A stretch of 64,000 nucleotides of DNA from Lachnospiraceae bacterium UBA7205 (GTDB lineage: Bacteria > Bacillota > Clostridia > Lachnospirales > Lachnospiraceae). The position numbers and the translations under genes were made by a program. The DNA lies in assembly GCA_002490665.1 (NCBI GenBank), contig DKUL01000065.1:35757-99756 (forward strand). Reading direction: 5' to 3'. Below, in pieces: positions 1 to 7,626 of the stretch; position 1 is the stretch's first letter, and every line of letters begins with the position of its first letter. The notes under the pieces are model-generated. The model was not told the DNA's origin. It saw nothing but the letters and a program-made list of their open reading frames with translations, and searched no databases.

Positions 1-83
1 ACTCTTTGCTCCCACCTTCCCAAGTCCATTCCATGTCCTATTGAATACTGCAATCCCACCGCCTGCAGCTCTCTGTGAATCTC
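1..83 (-). other. Possible fragment of a leftward gene at the window edge
   Basis: One minus-strand frame is open from position 83 to the edge and reads like protein (it includes QYSIGHGMDLGRWEQR). A TAG at 84-86 separates it from an ATG two codons upstream that has an AGAGGAG ribosome site. It could be a gene with an early amber stop, a gene with an unusual start, or chance. I do not recognise it. Confidence 0.2.
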
Positions 84-139
84 CTAACACATGTACTCCT
101 CTTGGTCATTAGTTTCGTGTCGGTATTTAATTTATAATT

Positions 140-168
140 ATAATATACACTTTGACAGAATATGTCAA
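140..168 (-). promoter_or_regulatory. Sigma-A-type promoter with overlapping inverted repeat
   Basis: On the minus strand TTGACA (168-163) and TATTAT (145-140) are separated by 17 bases. The -35 box is one arm of a perfect repeat, TTGACA-5-TGTCAA (152-168), so a repressor dimer could block the promoter. It fires leftwards out of the window. The surrounding 120-185 stretch is very A+T-rich. Confidence 0.5.
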
Positions 169-185
169 GATAAATTTTAAATTTA

Positions 186-475
186 TTACTCTTTAATCTT
201 GTCTAATTCTGTAATATCAACACCAGCAGCTGCAAGTATTACCTTCAGTTCAATATAACGACCATGCATCATATTATATGTGTTTGTATCATTGCTCTCT
301 TTTGCCGATAACATCCAATTTTGCAGTCTTGAAAACTCAACAACTGAATCTTTTACAATATCTGACATACTAGAGCGTGTTTGAAAAATCATTCCTGTCA
401 CCTGCACGCCCCACTTTGCGTGAGATTTGTGACGCACATCTGACAGAAAGCATTTTTCAAACACGCTCTAGGCAT
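186..475 (-). pseudogene. Small hypothetical gene split by a palindromic element
   Basis: The original start appears to be the ATG at 475-473, which has GGGAGGTG seven bases upstream. Directly after its second codon begins, a 100-bp palindromic element (371-470) intervenes. Removing it with one TA rejoins ATG CCT AGT ATG in frame with a 63-residue helical protein ending DITELDKIKE. With the element in place the old ATG frame stops inside it. A GTG at 464, in the terminal repeat, reads right through and gives a 92-residue fusion, but it lacks a clear ribosome site. An internal ATG at 368 would restore nearly the whole protein, also without a clear site. The protein family is not recognised. 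It lies downstream of and on the same strand as the stator pair. Confidence 0.55.
371..470. mobile_element. MITE-like palindromic element with TA ends
   Basis: The element has perfect 19-bp terminal inverted repeats (TAGAGCGTGTTTGAAAAAT at 371-389 and its reverse complement at 452-470), and weaker inverted similarity continues inward (CTGTCA/TGACAG). It encodes no transposase. The TA at each end fits a duplicated TA target, because excision leaving one TA restores an intact reading frame. It is probably a non-autonomous element moved in trans. No second copy was recognised in this window. Confidence 0.75.
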
Positions 476-567
476 TGTATCACCTCCCAATTACGGACAC
501 ATTGTCGTGCTTTCTTAGGATCCTTAGTATAACATACTTAGATAATTAAGTCTATCAATTTGCATTT

Positions 568-1491
568 TTATTCCTGCGCCAGTATCCCCGCAATCTTCTT
601 GATCATTTCATCTTCCTTCAGCCGGAACTTAATCTCTACCCTCCTCGAAGCCGCCATATCCACCACTTCAGTAGAATTTCCTTCGCTGTCCTTCTGGTAA
701 ACCGGATTACTCCACGATTTTCCATTGACAGTCAGAAGCTTTTGCAGCTGTGTAATCTCCGTCTCGCTCAGTCCGTTGTTTTTGTCCAGGCAGAAATCCG
801 CCACTGCATTCGCCCGCTCATAGGACAGCTCCATATTGCTCTGGTAGCTTCCGTCCGTGTCCGTATGTCCCTCAATAATAATCTCGGCGATATAATCGCG
901 GAACTGCTCCTGAAGCAGCACGCCCAGGTACCTTGGAATAATGTTTTCCAGTGTCTCCTTACTTTCCGATGTGAGCAAAGCGCTATTATAGCGGAAAAGC
1001 ACATCCGATGAAAACGTGATGGAGCCTGTCTGCGCATCCACTTTCATCGTCGAATTGCTGAAAGCAGACTGCAGCGCCCCGATAATATCCGTGCGGATGC
1101 CAACAATATCCTGCAACTCCTGCTTTGTCGTGGTCAGCTCCTGCCTCGCATTTTCAATTTCCAGGTAAGCATTATTCAGTTCTTCCTGCGTCAGAGCCGC
1201 CTGTTCATAAGCCTGCTGTAATTCCGCCAATGATAACGCAAGCTCCTCATTTGACTTTTCCAGCTCCGCCTTGGAAAATTCCAAATCCGCTATTGTCTCG
1301 TCCAGCCTGCTTTGTGCCGTGCTGAGTTCAAGCCTTGTCCGGTCAAGGTCACTCGTTTTCTGCCTGTATATCGCGAGGGTAATCGCTATCAGCAATATAA
1401 ATATCAGCAAAAGAGCCGCCATCATATCCGAATAAGACTGCCAGTAACTGTGCTCCGCATAAACCTTTCTGTTTCTTCGCCTATTTTTCAT
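568..1491 (-). CDS. MotB/OmpA-type stator protein (ZorB-like)
   Basis: The 307-residue protein has a short basic N-terminus, one membrane segment (about 22-42), a heptad-rich coiled coil (about 45-130) and an OmpA/MotB peptidoglycan-binding domain (about 155-300). The membrane segment opens with YSDMMAALLL, and D22 sits where MotB and ZorB carry the proton-binding Asp. The OmpA signature GHTDTDG (208-214) and R226 are visible. Its start overlaps the end of the MotA/ExbB-like gene by 11 bp, so the two are probably translated together. It should form a proton-driven complex in the membrane anchored to the cell wall. Flagellar MotB is less likely because no flagellar genes are nearby. Confidence 0.8.
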   Translation of the reverse strand: MKNRRRNRKVYAEHSYWQSYSDMMAALLLIFILLIAITLAIYRQKTSDLDRTRLELSTAQSRLDETIADLEFSKAELEKSNEELALSLAELQQAYEQAALTQEELNNAYLEIENARQELTTTKQELQDIVGIRTDIIGALQSAFSNSTMKVDAQTGSITFSSDVLFRYNSALLTSESKETLENIIPRYLGVLLQEQFRDYIAEIIIEGHTDTDGSYQSNMELSYERANAVADFCLDKNNGLSETEITQLQKLLTVNGKSWSNPVYQKDSEGNSTEVVDMAASRRVEIKFRLKEDEMIKKIAGILAQE

Positions 1492-2656
1492 ACAAATTCC
1501 TCATCTGCTCAAATGTGTATATCTGACTGCTAATCTCATCGCTCATGTCACTGCATAAATCCGCCAGCATTTTCTTCTGGTCCTCAAGCTGTTTCGCAAA
1601 CATCTCCTGCCTTTCCATGACACTGCAAAGCGCCTCCTGCGCACTGCGGTTTACTTCCACCAGGGTTGTGACTGCTTCCACCATCTCCGCTACATTTGCC
1701 GCGCTGACAGCCTGTGATTCTCCCGCACTCTTCAAAACATTTCCAAGCTTCTTAAAATCCGTATCCAGCGCCGCATGCATCTGCTGCGTAAATTTATCCA
1801 CGATTTGCCCCACGCCTGCTGTCTGCTCCACCGCATTGCCTTTCATCACTTCCAGCATCTGCTTTAGGGAGCTTGCCATTCCTGCCTGATAAACAAGCAT
1901 GGTTGCAGCAGTTTCATCGTCGTTCATGGCAAACGGCTGCGTCGTCTGGCGGAACACATTTAAAAATTCATCCAGCGTCTGATATGCATCCGACATCAAA
2001 CTCCGGTAAATGATATTGAACACCAGTGAAAAAAAGATTCCATATACCGAAGTGTGAAATGCCACTTTCATACCAGAAAGCAGCGAGCCCACATTGTCGG
2101 ATACTGTAAAAATATCATCCCCGCTAAAAGCGCCAAGCCCCATGGACAAGCCAAGGAATGTTCCCAGAATTCCCATGCCCGTAAGTGTCCCCGGAACACT
2201 TGAATTAAAAAAATTCATGCCTACCCGGTCCAAAAAGTCTTCATTGACATACTCTTCCAGGTCACAGGAGGATGCGGCGCCCCGCTTCGTCCTTGAAGCC
2301 TTTATCCGAAGGCGGTACTTATTGAATGCATCCTGCAATTCCTTTCCCTCAAAAAACGCCGCATCATCTTTGTATTTTGCCCAAAGGTTTTTCCCGTCTG
2401 CCTCCTTGTATTCCTTCTGCAAGCGCAGCCTGACATCATCCAGCTCATCCGTAACCTGGTTCAGTCTGCCAAAACTGATGGCGGATATGCCAAAGAGAAC
2501 CCCGATTATCATCAAAAAACCGATGTTAATGACCAAATTTACAGAAGCTTCCCATTCTCCCGTAAATACCCCGTTCAGATACAAGACAAAAAACACCACA
2601 ATGACATATAATAAAAAAAGCACATAATACAGTTTCCTTTTCATCCTTGTTACCAT
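1481..2656 (-). CDS. MotA/TolQ/ExbB-type channel protein with helical tail (ZorA-like)
   Basis: The 391-residue protein has predicted membrane segments at about 10-27, 40-62, 153-176 and 200-218. A cytoplasmic stretch of roughly 90 residues lies between the second and third. The region PGTLTGMGILGTFLGL and the following SGMKVAFHTSVYGI match the proton-channel core of the MotA/TolQ/ExbB family. After residue 240 comes a long, almost purely helical tail, a feature of ZorA-type stators that is absent from TolQ or ExbB. AAAGGA precedes the ATG at 2656. It is the first gene of the leftward unit with the MotB-like partner. The Zorya assignment is inference because no ZorC, ZorD or ZorE is visible; the family call is secure. 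Confidence 0.8.
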   Translation of the reverse strand: MVTRMKRKLYYVLFLLYVIVVFFVLYLNGVFTGEWEASVNLVINIGFLMIIGVLFGISAISFGRLNQVTDELDDVRLRLQKEYKEADGKNLWAKYKDDAAFFEGKELQDAFNKYRLRIKASRTKRGAASSCDLEEYVNEDFLDRVGMNFFNSSVPGTLTGMGILGTFLGLSMGLGAFSGDDIFTVSDNVGSLLSGMKVAFHTSVYGIFFSLVFNIIYRSLMSDAYQTLDEFLNVFRQTTQPFAMNDDETAATMLVYQAGMASSLKQMLEVMKGNAVEQTAGVGQIVDKFTQQMHAALDTDFKKLGNVLKSAGESQAVSAANVAEMVEAVTTLVEVNRSAQEALCSVMERQEMFAKQLEDQKKMLADLCSDMSDEISSQIYTFEQMRNLYEK

Positions 2657-2800
2657 CCTTTTCCTTTCGTACTCTATCCAGTTCTCTTCCTACAGTTCTC
2701 TATTATTACAGTTCTTTAAAAAAAGATTCTTATCTATCAATATTTATCATAGCATTTGTCCCTAATTCCTGCAAGTAAAACCAATTCGGGCTTAATAAGC

Positions 2801-2843
2801 AACTGTTCAGAAATTACCCGTGACAAGTAATTTCCGAACAGTT
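2801..2843. repeat. Near-perfect 17-bp inverted repeat in the divergent intergenic region
   Basis: AACTGTTCAGAAATTAC (2801-2817) and GTAATTTCCGAACAGTT (2827-2843) are inverted copies with one mismatch around a 9-base spacer. Both flanking genes start here and no T-tract follows, so it is unlikely to be a terminator. It could be an operator or the remains of a small palindromic element. Confidence 0.6.
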
Positions 2844-2865
2844 CCTAAGTGTTTTCATAAACGTC

Positions 2866-2906
2866 TTGACAATTCTGCCTGACAGTGTCATAATGAACAT
2901 TGTTCA
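2866..2906 (+). promoter_or_regulatory. Promoter with two candidate TetR operators
   Basis: TTGACA (2866-2871) and CATAAT (2889-2894) are 17 bases apart. The spacer contains the palindrome TGACAGTGTCA (2880-2890), and TGAACATTGTTCA (2894-2906), a perfect 13-bp palindrome, overlaps the -10 box and start site. The placement fits autorepression by the TetR protein encoded immediately downstream. Confidence 0.6.
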
Positions 2907-2928
2907 GTATCGTAAGGAGGGACACGAA

Positions 2929-3486
2929 ATGAATACCATTATCACTTCCAAAGAGGCTATTCTGGAGAAGAGCAGGCAGCTGGTGACAACACAGGGCTGG
3001 TCAGCTGTCAATGTCCGGACTGTCGCCGCAGCCTGCGGTGTTTCCGTGGGTTCCATTTATAATTATTTTGCGTCCAAGTCCGAATTGGTTGCTGCCACTG
3101 TGGAAAGTATCTGGTGCGACATCTTTCACTTTTCAGAACAACAGGCAGAATCTGACAGCTTTTCCGGCTGCGTCAGATGGATTTTTGACTGCATCAAAAA
3201 AGGCAGCGAAAAATATCCGGGCTTTTTTGCCTCACATTCCATGCACTTCCTGGATGGTGGCAAGGCTGATGGACAGCGGCTGATGGCACAGTCATGGGAA
3301 CATATCCAGACTGAGCTGTTTCGAATTTTGGAAAAAGACAAGGCTATCCGCCGGGACGCTTTTAATGATGTACTGACAAAGCAGAAATTCGTAGATATTG
3401 TATTCGCACTGATCATTTCCGCATTGATACGCCAGAATTACGACGACAGCGCCATTCTGGAGCTTATCCGGCGGGTCATTTATTGA
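2929..3486 (+). CDS. TetR/AcrR-family transcriptional regulator
   Basis: From the ATG at 2929, preceded by AAGGAGG, the protein is 185 residues. Residues 5-55 form a typical TetR helix-turn-helix (NVRTVAAACGVSVGSIYNYF), followed by a variable helical ligand-binding and dimer domain. An in-frame ATG at 2893 lies in the promoter and is rejected as the start. The membrane protein gene begins 56 bp downstream in the same direction, so the two probably form one unit that the regulator controls. The ligand is unknown. Confidence 0.88.
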   Translation: MNTIITSKEAILEKSRQLVTTQGWSAVNVRTVAAACGVSVGSIYNYFASKSELVAATVESIWCDIFHFSEQQAESDSFSGCVRWIFDCIKKGSEKYPGFFASHSMHFLDGGKADGQRLMAQSWEHIQTELFRILEKDKAIRRDAFNDVLTKQKFVDIVFALIISALIRQNYDDSAILELIRRVIY

Positions 3487-3542
3487 CAACCGTCCATCGT
3501 AACTGATATGAAAAAATTTATTGTAATCAGGAGGAAAAATTT

Positions 3543-4205
3543 ATGCAGGCTATCACAGAAACCTTGTTTGACGCGGTTTATCTAATCACTGTTATCACCC
3601 TTGGCATCACCATGATGCGAAAAAGCGGCGGGCACGCACAATACCGCCTGTTTGGCATTATGGCAGTCGTGCTCGGACTAGGTGATTCCTTCCATCTGGT
3701 TCCGCGCGCACTCGCACTATGCACCACAGGACTGGAAAACTATACCGCTGCCCTCGGCATCGGTAAGCTTATCACTTCCATCACAATGACTGTTTTTTAC
3801 ATTCTCCTGTACTATGTGTGGCGGAGCCGCTATCATATATCAGGAAAGAAGAAAATTACAACAGCCGTATACCTTTTGTCCGCACTCCGCATCATCCTGT
3901 GCCTTTTTCCGCAAAATGGGTGGCTGCGTGCAAATCCGCCATTGTCATGGGGAATTTACCGCAATATTCCCTTTGCGCTGCTTGGTCTGCTGATTATTCT
4001 TCTCTTTTTTCAGGAAGCAAAAAGGCAGCATGACACTGCCTTTCGGTATATGTGGCTGACCATTGTTCTCAGTTTTGGTTTTTATATTCCGGTCGTGCTC
4101 TGGGCAGATATCATTCCCATGATTGGCATGCTCATGATACCAAAAACCTGTGCCTATGTATGGACCGTGCTGATTGGTTACCGGGCAATGCGCAGCGAAA
4201 GCTGA
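3543..4205 (+). CDS. Multi-pass membrane protein of unknown function
   Basis: The 220-residue protein has about seven hydrophobic segments spread over its whole length, short polar loops and no obvious catalytic motif. AGGAGG at 3529-3534 fixes the start. It follows the TetR gene closely and is the likely target of that regulator. Such a pairing is often linked to export of, or response to, a small hydrophobic compound, but nothing in this protein proves that. Confidence 0.7.
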   Translation: MQAITETLFDAVYLITVITLGITMMRKSGGHAQYRLFGIMAVVLGLGDSFHLVPRALALCTTGLENYTAALGIGKLITSITMTVFYILLYYVWRSRYHISGKKKITTAVYLLSALRIILCLFPQNGWLRANPPLSWGIYRNIPFALLGLLIILLFFQEAKRQHDTAFRYMWLTIVLSFGFYIPVVLWADIIPMIGMLMIPKTCAYVWTVLIGYRAMRSES

Positions 4206-4229
4206 TATTTAAAATATGGAGGCGTTCTA

Positions 4230-4310
4230 ATGGCAAAATATATTGGCATAGCAGCACAGCTAGCAAATCGAGATTGGAGGAATTACAATGCAAAGTGTAA
4301 GAATTTATGA
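4230..4310 (+). other. 26-codon ORF overlapping the next gene
   Basis: An ATG with TGGAGG ten bases upstream opens a 26-codon frame (MAKYIGIAAQLANRDWRNYN at its start) that ends 23 bases inside the effector-binding gene. It could be a leader peptide coupling translation, or the N-terminal stub of a deleted gene. The good ribosome site is the only support. Confidence 0.25.
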
Positions 4311-4722
4311 AATGCCGGCCTGTAAAATGGTTTCGTCTGGAATCGGTATGTTCGGAGAGGGACAATTCAATATATTTGATGAATGGTTGTCTTCGCAAAG
4401 CCGCAGTCTGTTTCCAAAAGATTTCCTATATTGGGCAGGAGAAGGCTTTGTCTGGCTGTATATGTACGAAGACGGAATGAATGTTCCGGACGAATTTGAA
4501 ATAATAGATTTCCAGGGCGGTCTTTATGCTGTAGCAACCGATATAGACCAGCAAACAGACAGAAAGCTTATGGACGCAGAAATAGATCAGTTTCTAAGTG
4601 AAAACGGATTTGAGCATGACACGTCACGTCCGGAATTAGGTAATATAATTACGTCACCACTTGCGAAAAAAATAATGGGATATGAACAGATGGACTATTA
4701 TATCCCAATAAAGGCAAAATAA
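4288..4722 (+). CDS. GyrI-like effector-binding domain protein
   Basis: This 144-residue stand-alone protein resembles the GyrI-like (AraC effector-binding, SOUL-fold) ligand domain. It opens with a beta-strand VRIYEMPACKMVSSG, has a FEIIDFQGGLYAV strand, and ends with MDYYIPI, the usual closing strand of the fold. It has no DNA-binding domain. GGAGG precedes the ATG at 4288. Such proteins can bind small hydrophobic or cationic molecules, but the ligand here is unknown. A frameshifted remnant with a similar C-terminal part lies at 5212-5508. Confidence 0.65.
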   Translation: MQSVRIYEMPACKMVSSGIGMFGEGQFNIFDEWLSSQSRSLFPKDFLYWAGEGFVWLYMYEDGMNVPDEFEIIDFQGGLYAVATDIDQQTDRKLMDAEIDQFLSENGFEHDTSRPELGNIITSPLAKKIMGYEQMDYYIPIKAK

Positions 4723-4776
4723 ATCCGAGTTTGCGTAAAGCCAGAACCAAATGAAGTTGGTATTAGGAGGATGATT

Positions 4777-5187
4777 ATGTACGAGAGAATGCTGGATAAG
4801 CAGGTTATTCCAACCATAGAGGAAATGACAGCGTACTGTTCAGAAAATGCAGAATGCTTTTCTATGATAAACGATTGGCTGACAGCTGCTTTTCATACAG
4901 AACAGAAAGTGGTTTTCCCTTATGGCAATAAATACGGCTGGGGAATCGGACATTATAAAAAGAAAAAGCTTATGTGTAATATCTTTGCTGAAGCTGGTGC
5001 ATTTACAGTTATGTTGAGATTGACAGATACGCAATATGAAACAATTTATGGAGAGTTAAAAAAATACACTCAGGAATGCATTGATAATAAATATCCCTGT
5101 GGCGATGGCGGCTGGATACATTACCGGGTTACCTGCCAGGAACATTATGAAGATATCAAGAAACTGTTAGCGGTAAAATGCCAGTGA
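4777..5187 (+). CDS. DUF3788-family protein
   Basis: The 136-residue protein matches my recollection of DUF3788: an N-terminal helix (TIEEMTAYCSENAECFSMIN), a KYGWGIGHYKKKKLMCNI strand pair and a C-terminal GGWIHYRV strand followed by a helix. AGGAGG ends at 4770, so the ATG at 4777 is better spaced than the one at 4771. The function is unknown. Together with the preceding effector-binding gene it forms a small plus-strand group in A+T-rich sequence. Confidence 0.65.
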   Translation: MYERMLDKQVIPTIEEMTAYCSENAECFSMINDWLTAAFHTEQKVVFPYGNKYGWGIGHYKKKKLMCNIFAEAGAFTVMLRLTDTQYETIYGELKKYTQECIDNKYPCGDGGWIHYRVTCQEHYEDIKKLLAVKCQ

Positions 5188-5211
5188 CAGCTAACTAACT
5201 GGGATATTTGC

Positions 5212-5508
5212 ATGAGTTTGAATTATCTTTCATGCGAACGCCCCAGCGGCGTAATGTTTGGATTTCTTGTCAAAAACTGATGTTCAGCCTGATTCATACG
5301 ATATTTACAAGATTCCCGCCGCAAAATTTTTGCAAATTCTCCATGCCATTGGATCGGGGAGCAAATTGCCCCCGAACTCGGCTATGCTTATGGCAATGAC
5401 ACGCTTCCAATCGTTGAGTATTATGGTTTTTTCAAACCAGAAAATGGAACTCACGAATATTGTTACTTGTATGTTCCAGTGAAGGAAAATGATGCCATTA
5501 ATAAATGA
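5212..5508 (+). pseudogene. Frameshifted remnant of an effector-binding gene
   Basis: Two plus-strand frames carry consecutive parts of one GyrI-like domain. From about 5258 one frame reads PDSYDIYKIPAAKFLQILH. From 5350 another frame continues WIGEQIAPELGYAY, then LPIVEYYGFF and CYLYVPVKEN, to a TGA at 5506-5508. The YKIPAAKF strand and the tandem hydrophobic strands at the end are typical of regulators with an AraC-type effector-binding domain. There is no intact start or DNA-binding part. It is a decayed relic, perhaps of a larger regulator. Confidence 0.6.
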
Positions 5509-5530
5509 TAATGCATAAATATCTGGGAAT

Positions 5531-5968
5531 TTAGATATTGACTATTCTGGCAATCAGAAAACCATCTCGCCAGAATGCATTATCACCAAAAAGTTCTTCC
5601 ATTAAGTTTGTATCCAACTTCCATGTTCCAACAACATAGATCGTCCCTTTGTTTTTCAAAACCCGCTTACATTCTTTTTCTATGTCATCCCACTGCATCC
5701 GGATATGGAATAAAGAATTATATATAACTATTGTGTCAAATGTATTATCGGCATAAGCCATTTTAGCGGCATCCATGATTTGAAAAGTTACACGATTGTG
5801 TTCAACCAGATTATTCAGCCTGCTATCGTCAAGGTCGATACAAGAAACACGATTTGCAATTCGCGTCGCTGAAACAGAAAAATCCGCTGTCCCACAGGCA
5901 ACTTCAAGAATATCTTTGTTTTTTATGTCCGAAGCAAGCATATTAACAAGCATGTCTGTCTTTTTCAT
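5531..5968 (-). CDS. Class I SAM-dependent methyltransferase
   Basis: The ATG at 5968 has GGTGGAGG seven bases upstream and gives 145 residues; a longer in-frame start at 6019 is less likely. ILEVACGTADFSV is the glycine-rich SAM-binding motif I. SCIDLDDS provides the acidic residue after strand 2, and FQIMDAAKMAY and FDTIVIYNSLFHI follow as motifs II and III. At 145 residues it lacks much of the usual C-terminal substrate region, so it may be a short form or truncated. The substrate is unknown. Confidence 0.75.
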   Translation of the reverse strand: MKKTDMLVNMLASDIKNKDILEVACGTADFSVSATRIANRVSCIDLDDSRLNNLVEHNRVTFQIMDAAKMAYADNTFDTIVIYNSLFHIRMQWDDIEKECKRVLKNKGTIYVVGTWKLDTNLMEELFGDNAFWRDGFLIARIVNI

Positions 5969-6028
5969 ATTGCCTCCACCTGATGCATAAATGATAGAAT
6001 TGCGGAGATACACTTTCATTCATGCAGT

Positions 6029-6772
6029 CTATAATTTTATTAACTTACCGTTATCAAAATAATAGATATCTTCTCTCTTATATCCATATTTGGATTCAGG
6101 AATACTGATATGTGGTTCGAAAGTAAACATTTCAACATCTGATAATTTTTTATGGTTTCCCTTTTCAATATATATTCTGTCATTTATGTTTTTTACAATG
6201 GAATGTCCAAGGTTTCCAAGAAAATCCAAGTTAAGGAATCCTTTTTTCACAATCAAATCATTCATGAAATAGTATAATTCCTCAAATGTCATATCCGGCG
6301 CCGCCATATCAATTAGGGCTTTATGCAGATATTCTTCCATCTGCAATCCTCTCCGCCACTCGTCATTTTTTATTCTGTCAGTTTCATTACATAAAACGTC
6401 ATTTTCAAATACAAGTGTCCTTGCATAATCTCCCCAAATGTTATTCTTTTGAGGACTTAAATCAATCGTGATAATATCATTTTCCTGTACGGTTCTATCC
6501 GTCACCATGTAATCCCTGCCCGATACGGATACCGCAGTTTCATCTCCGGAAAAAATAAAAGCGCCAACGTCCCAATACCAAAATGAATCCGCGCCATTTT
6601 CCAACAAATAATTTTCACACAATGCTTTGATATCCCGTATGTTCATACCGACTCTCATTGTACCGGCAATATAATTTATGGCTGCCCTGTTTAGATCCTG
6701 CATTGCGGAATATAAACCAAGCGTTTCCTCTGCCACACTATACCCATTGAAAAAATGCTGTTTTGCCTTCAC
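6029..6772 (-). CDS. M24-family metallopeptidase (aminopeptidase-like)
   Basis: The 247-residue protein has the pita-bread fold signature of methionine and Xaa-Pro aminopeptidases. Putative metal ligands are D104 (TIDLSP), D115 (WGDYART), H190 (GNLGHSI), E219 (FTFEPH) and E234 (REDIYY), in the spacing expected for the family. All five being present suggests an active enzyme. It is probably not the housekeeping MetAP, because a weakly conserved N-terminal part and the A+T-rich accessory neighbourhood point to a specialised peptidase. Substrate unknown. Confidence 0.75.
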   Translation of the reverse strand: MKAKQHFFNGYSVAEETLGLYSAMQDLNRAAINYIAGTMRVGMNIRDIKALCENYLLENGADSFWYWDVGAFIFSGDETAVSVSGRDYMVTDRTVQENDIITIDLSPQKNNIWGDYARTLVFENDVLCNETDRIKNDEWRRGLQMEEYLHKALIDMAAPDMTFEELYYFMNDLIVKKGFLNLDFLGNLGHSIVKNINDRIYIEKGNHKKLSDVEMFTFEPHISIPESKYGYKREDIYYFDNGKLIKL

Positions 6773-6835
6773 TGTTATACCCTGCCTTTCTGTAAAAATT
6801 CAATGTACTTTCTTCCTTAGAACCTGTCATTCTGA

Positions 6836-7552
6836 TTACTCATTCACATGATAATCAATGTTGGCAAGTTTCGCCTGCCTCATTAAATCCTTTGTTTGAA
6901 TTGTGTAATTCTTTCCATCCTTTATAAAGTGTGTGCCACATTGGCGAAACTCAAAATTGACCTTTTTCTGAATACATTGCTCGCGAATATCCAATACCCA
7001 GGCGTACTCAAGAGGACGAGCGTTTCTGTCTGATTCGCCGCCAACCACAACTAGCTCAATGCCATCAAGATGTTTTTCAAGGCTAACTGCTTCAATTAAA
7101 GGCTGCGCAGTAATGCATTTGTGTTTTATTGGTAGTTCTTTGAATATGCCAAGCCTATCATCCGCATTTTTCTGATTTTCGATGGTACAGCAGACTACAA
7201 CATTTTCATATCCGTTGCCCCAGTCATCGGGAATGCAGTCCATAAATCGCTCTATGCGTTTTGTGAGAAAAAGGAACGTACAATCCTGCCGCTGCCTTAT
7301 CATCTGCCAGCAATCACCACGCCAGCAGTCCGCTTCCTTTATGAGAAAATCGGTGGAAAAACACAGATAGACAATTCCTGATTTCATCTTATATTCGCCA
7401 TTTTTCTTTTTCTCCATGGGCTTTGTAAAATCCTTAGTCTTTACAATTTCAGCCGTATTGATACCACGCTTTGCGTCGCCTTTATGTATATAACAGTATA
7501 AGCAGCCTTCGCTGCATTTATGGCAGCCACGCCATGGGTTCCACATTGCCAT
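6836..7552 (-). CDS. DUF5131 (phage Gp37/Gp68-like) protein
   Basis: The ATG at 7552, eight bases after AGGAGG, is preferred over the TTG at 7558; this gives 238 residues. It opens MAMWNPWRGCHKCSEGCLYC, in which CSEGCLYC has the CxxxCxxC spacing of radical SAM proteins. FLTKRIERF and VVVGGESDRNARPLEYAW are typical of the phage Gp37/Gp68-like family. The reaction is not known. Genes of this family occur on phages and genomic islands, which fits the A+T-rich neighbourhood. Confidence 0.8.
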   Translation of the reverse strand: MAMWNPWRGCHKCSEGCLYCYIHKGDAKRGINTAEIVKTKDFTKPMEKKKNGEYKMKSGIVYLCFSTDFLIKEADCWRGDCWQMIRQRQDCTFLFLTKRIERFMDCIPDDWGNGYENVVVCCTIENQKNADDRLGIFKELPIKHKCITAQPLIEAVSLEKHLDGIELVVVGGESDRNARPLEYAWVLDIREQCIQKKVNFEFRQCGTHFIKDGKNYTIQTKDLMRQAKLANIDYHVNE

Positions 7553-7626
7553 TTCCAAAACCTCCTGTCCTTCCCATTCCCTTTGCCCGATACTGGCATA
7601 TTATGTGCCAAAAGCCATAAATGCCG

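Noticed and set aside
2094..2627. Plus-strand ORF of 177 codons
   Set aside because: It lies wholly opposite the MotA/ExbB-like gene, has no ribosome site and its composition is that of an antisense shadow.
568..2656. Flagellar MotA-MotB
   Set aside because: There are no flagellar genes nearby, and the helical tail and long coiled coil are not typical of flagellar stators.
568..2656. A complete Zorya system
   Set aside because: No ZorC, ZorD, ZorE or similar effector gene can be found in the window; only the stator pair is supported.
2801..2843. Rho-independent terminator
   Set aside because: It lies between divergent gene starts and lacks a T-tract, so it cannot terminate either gene.
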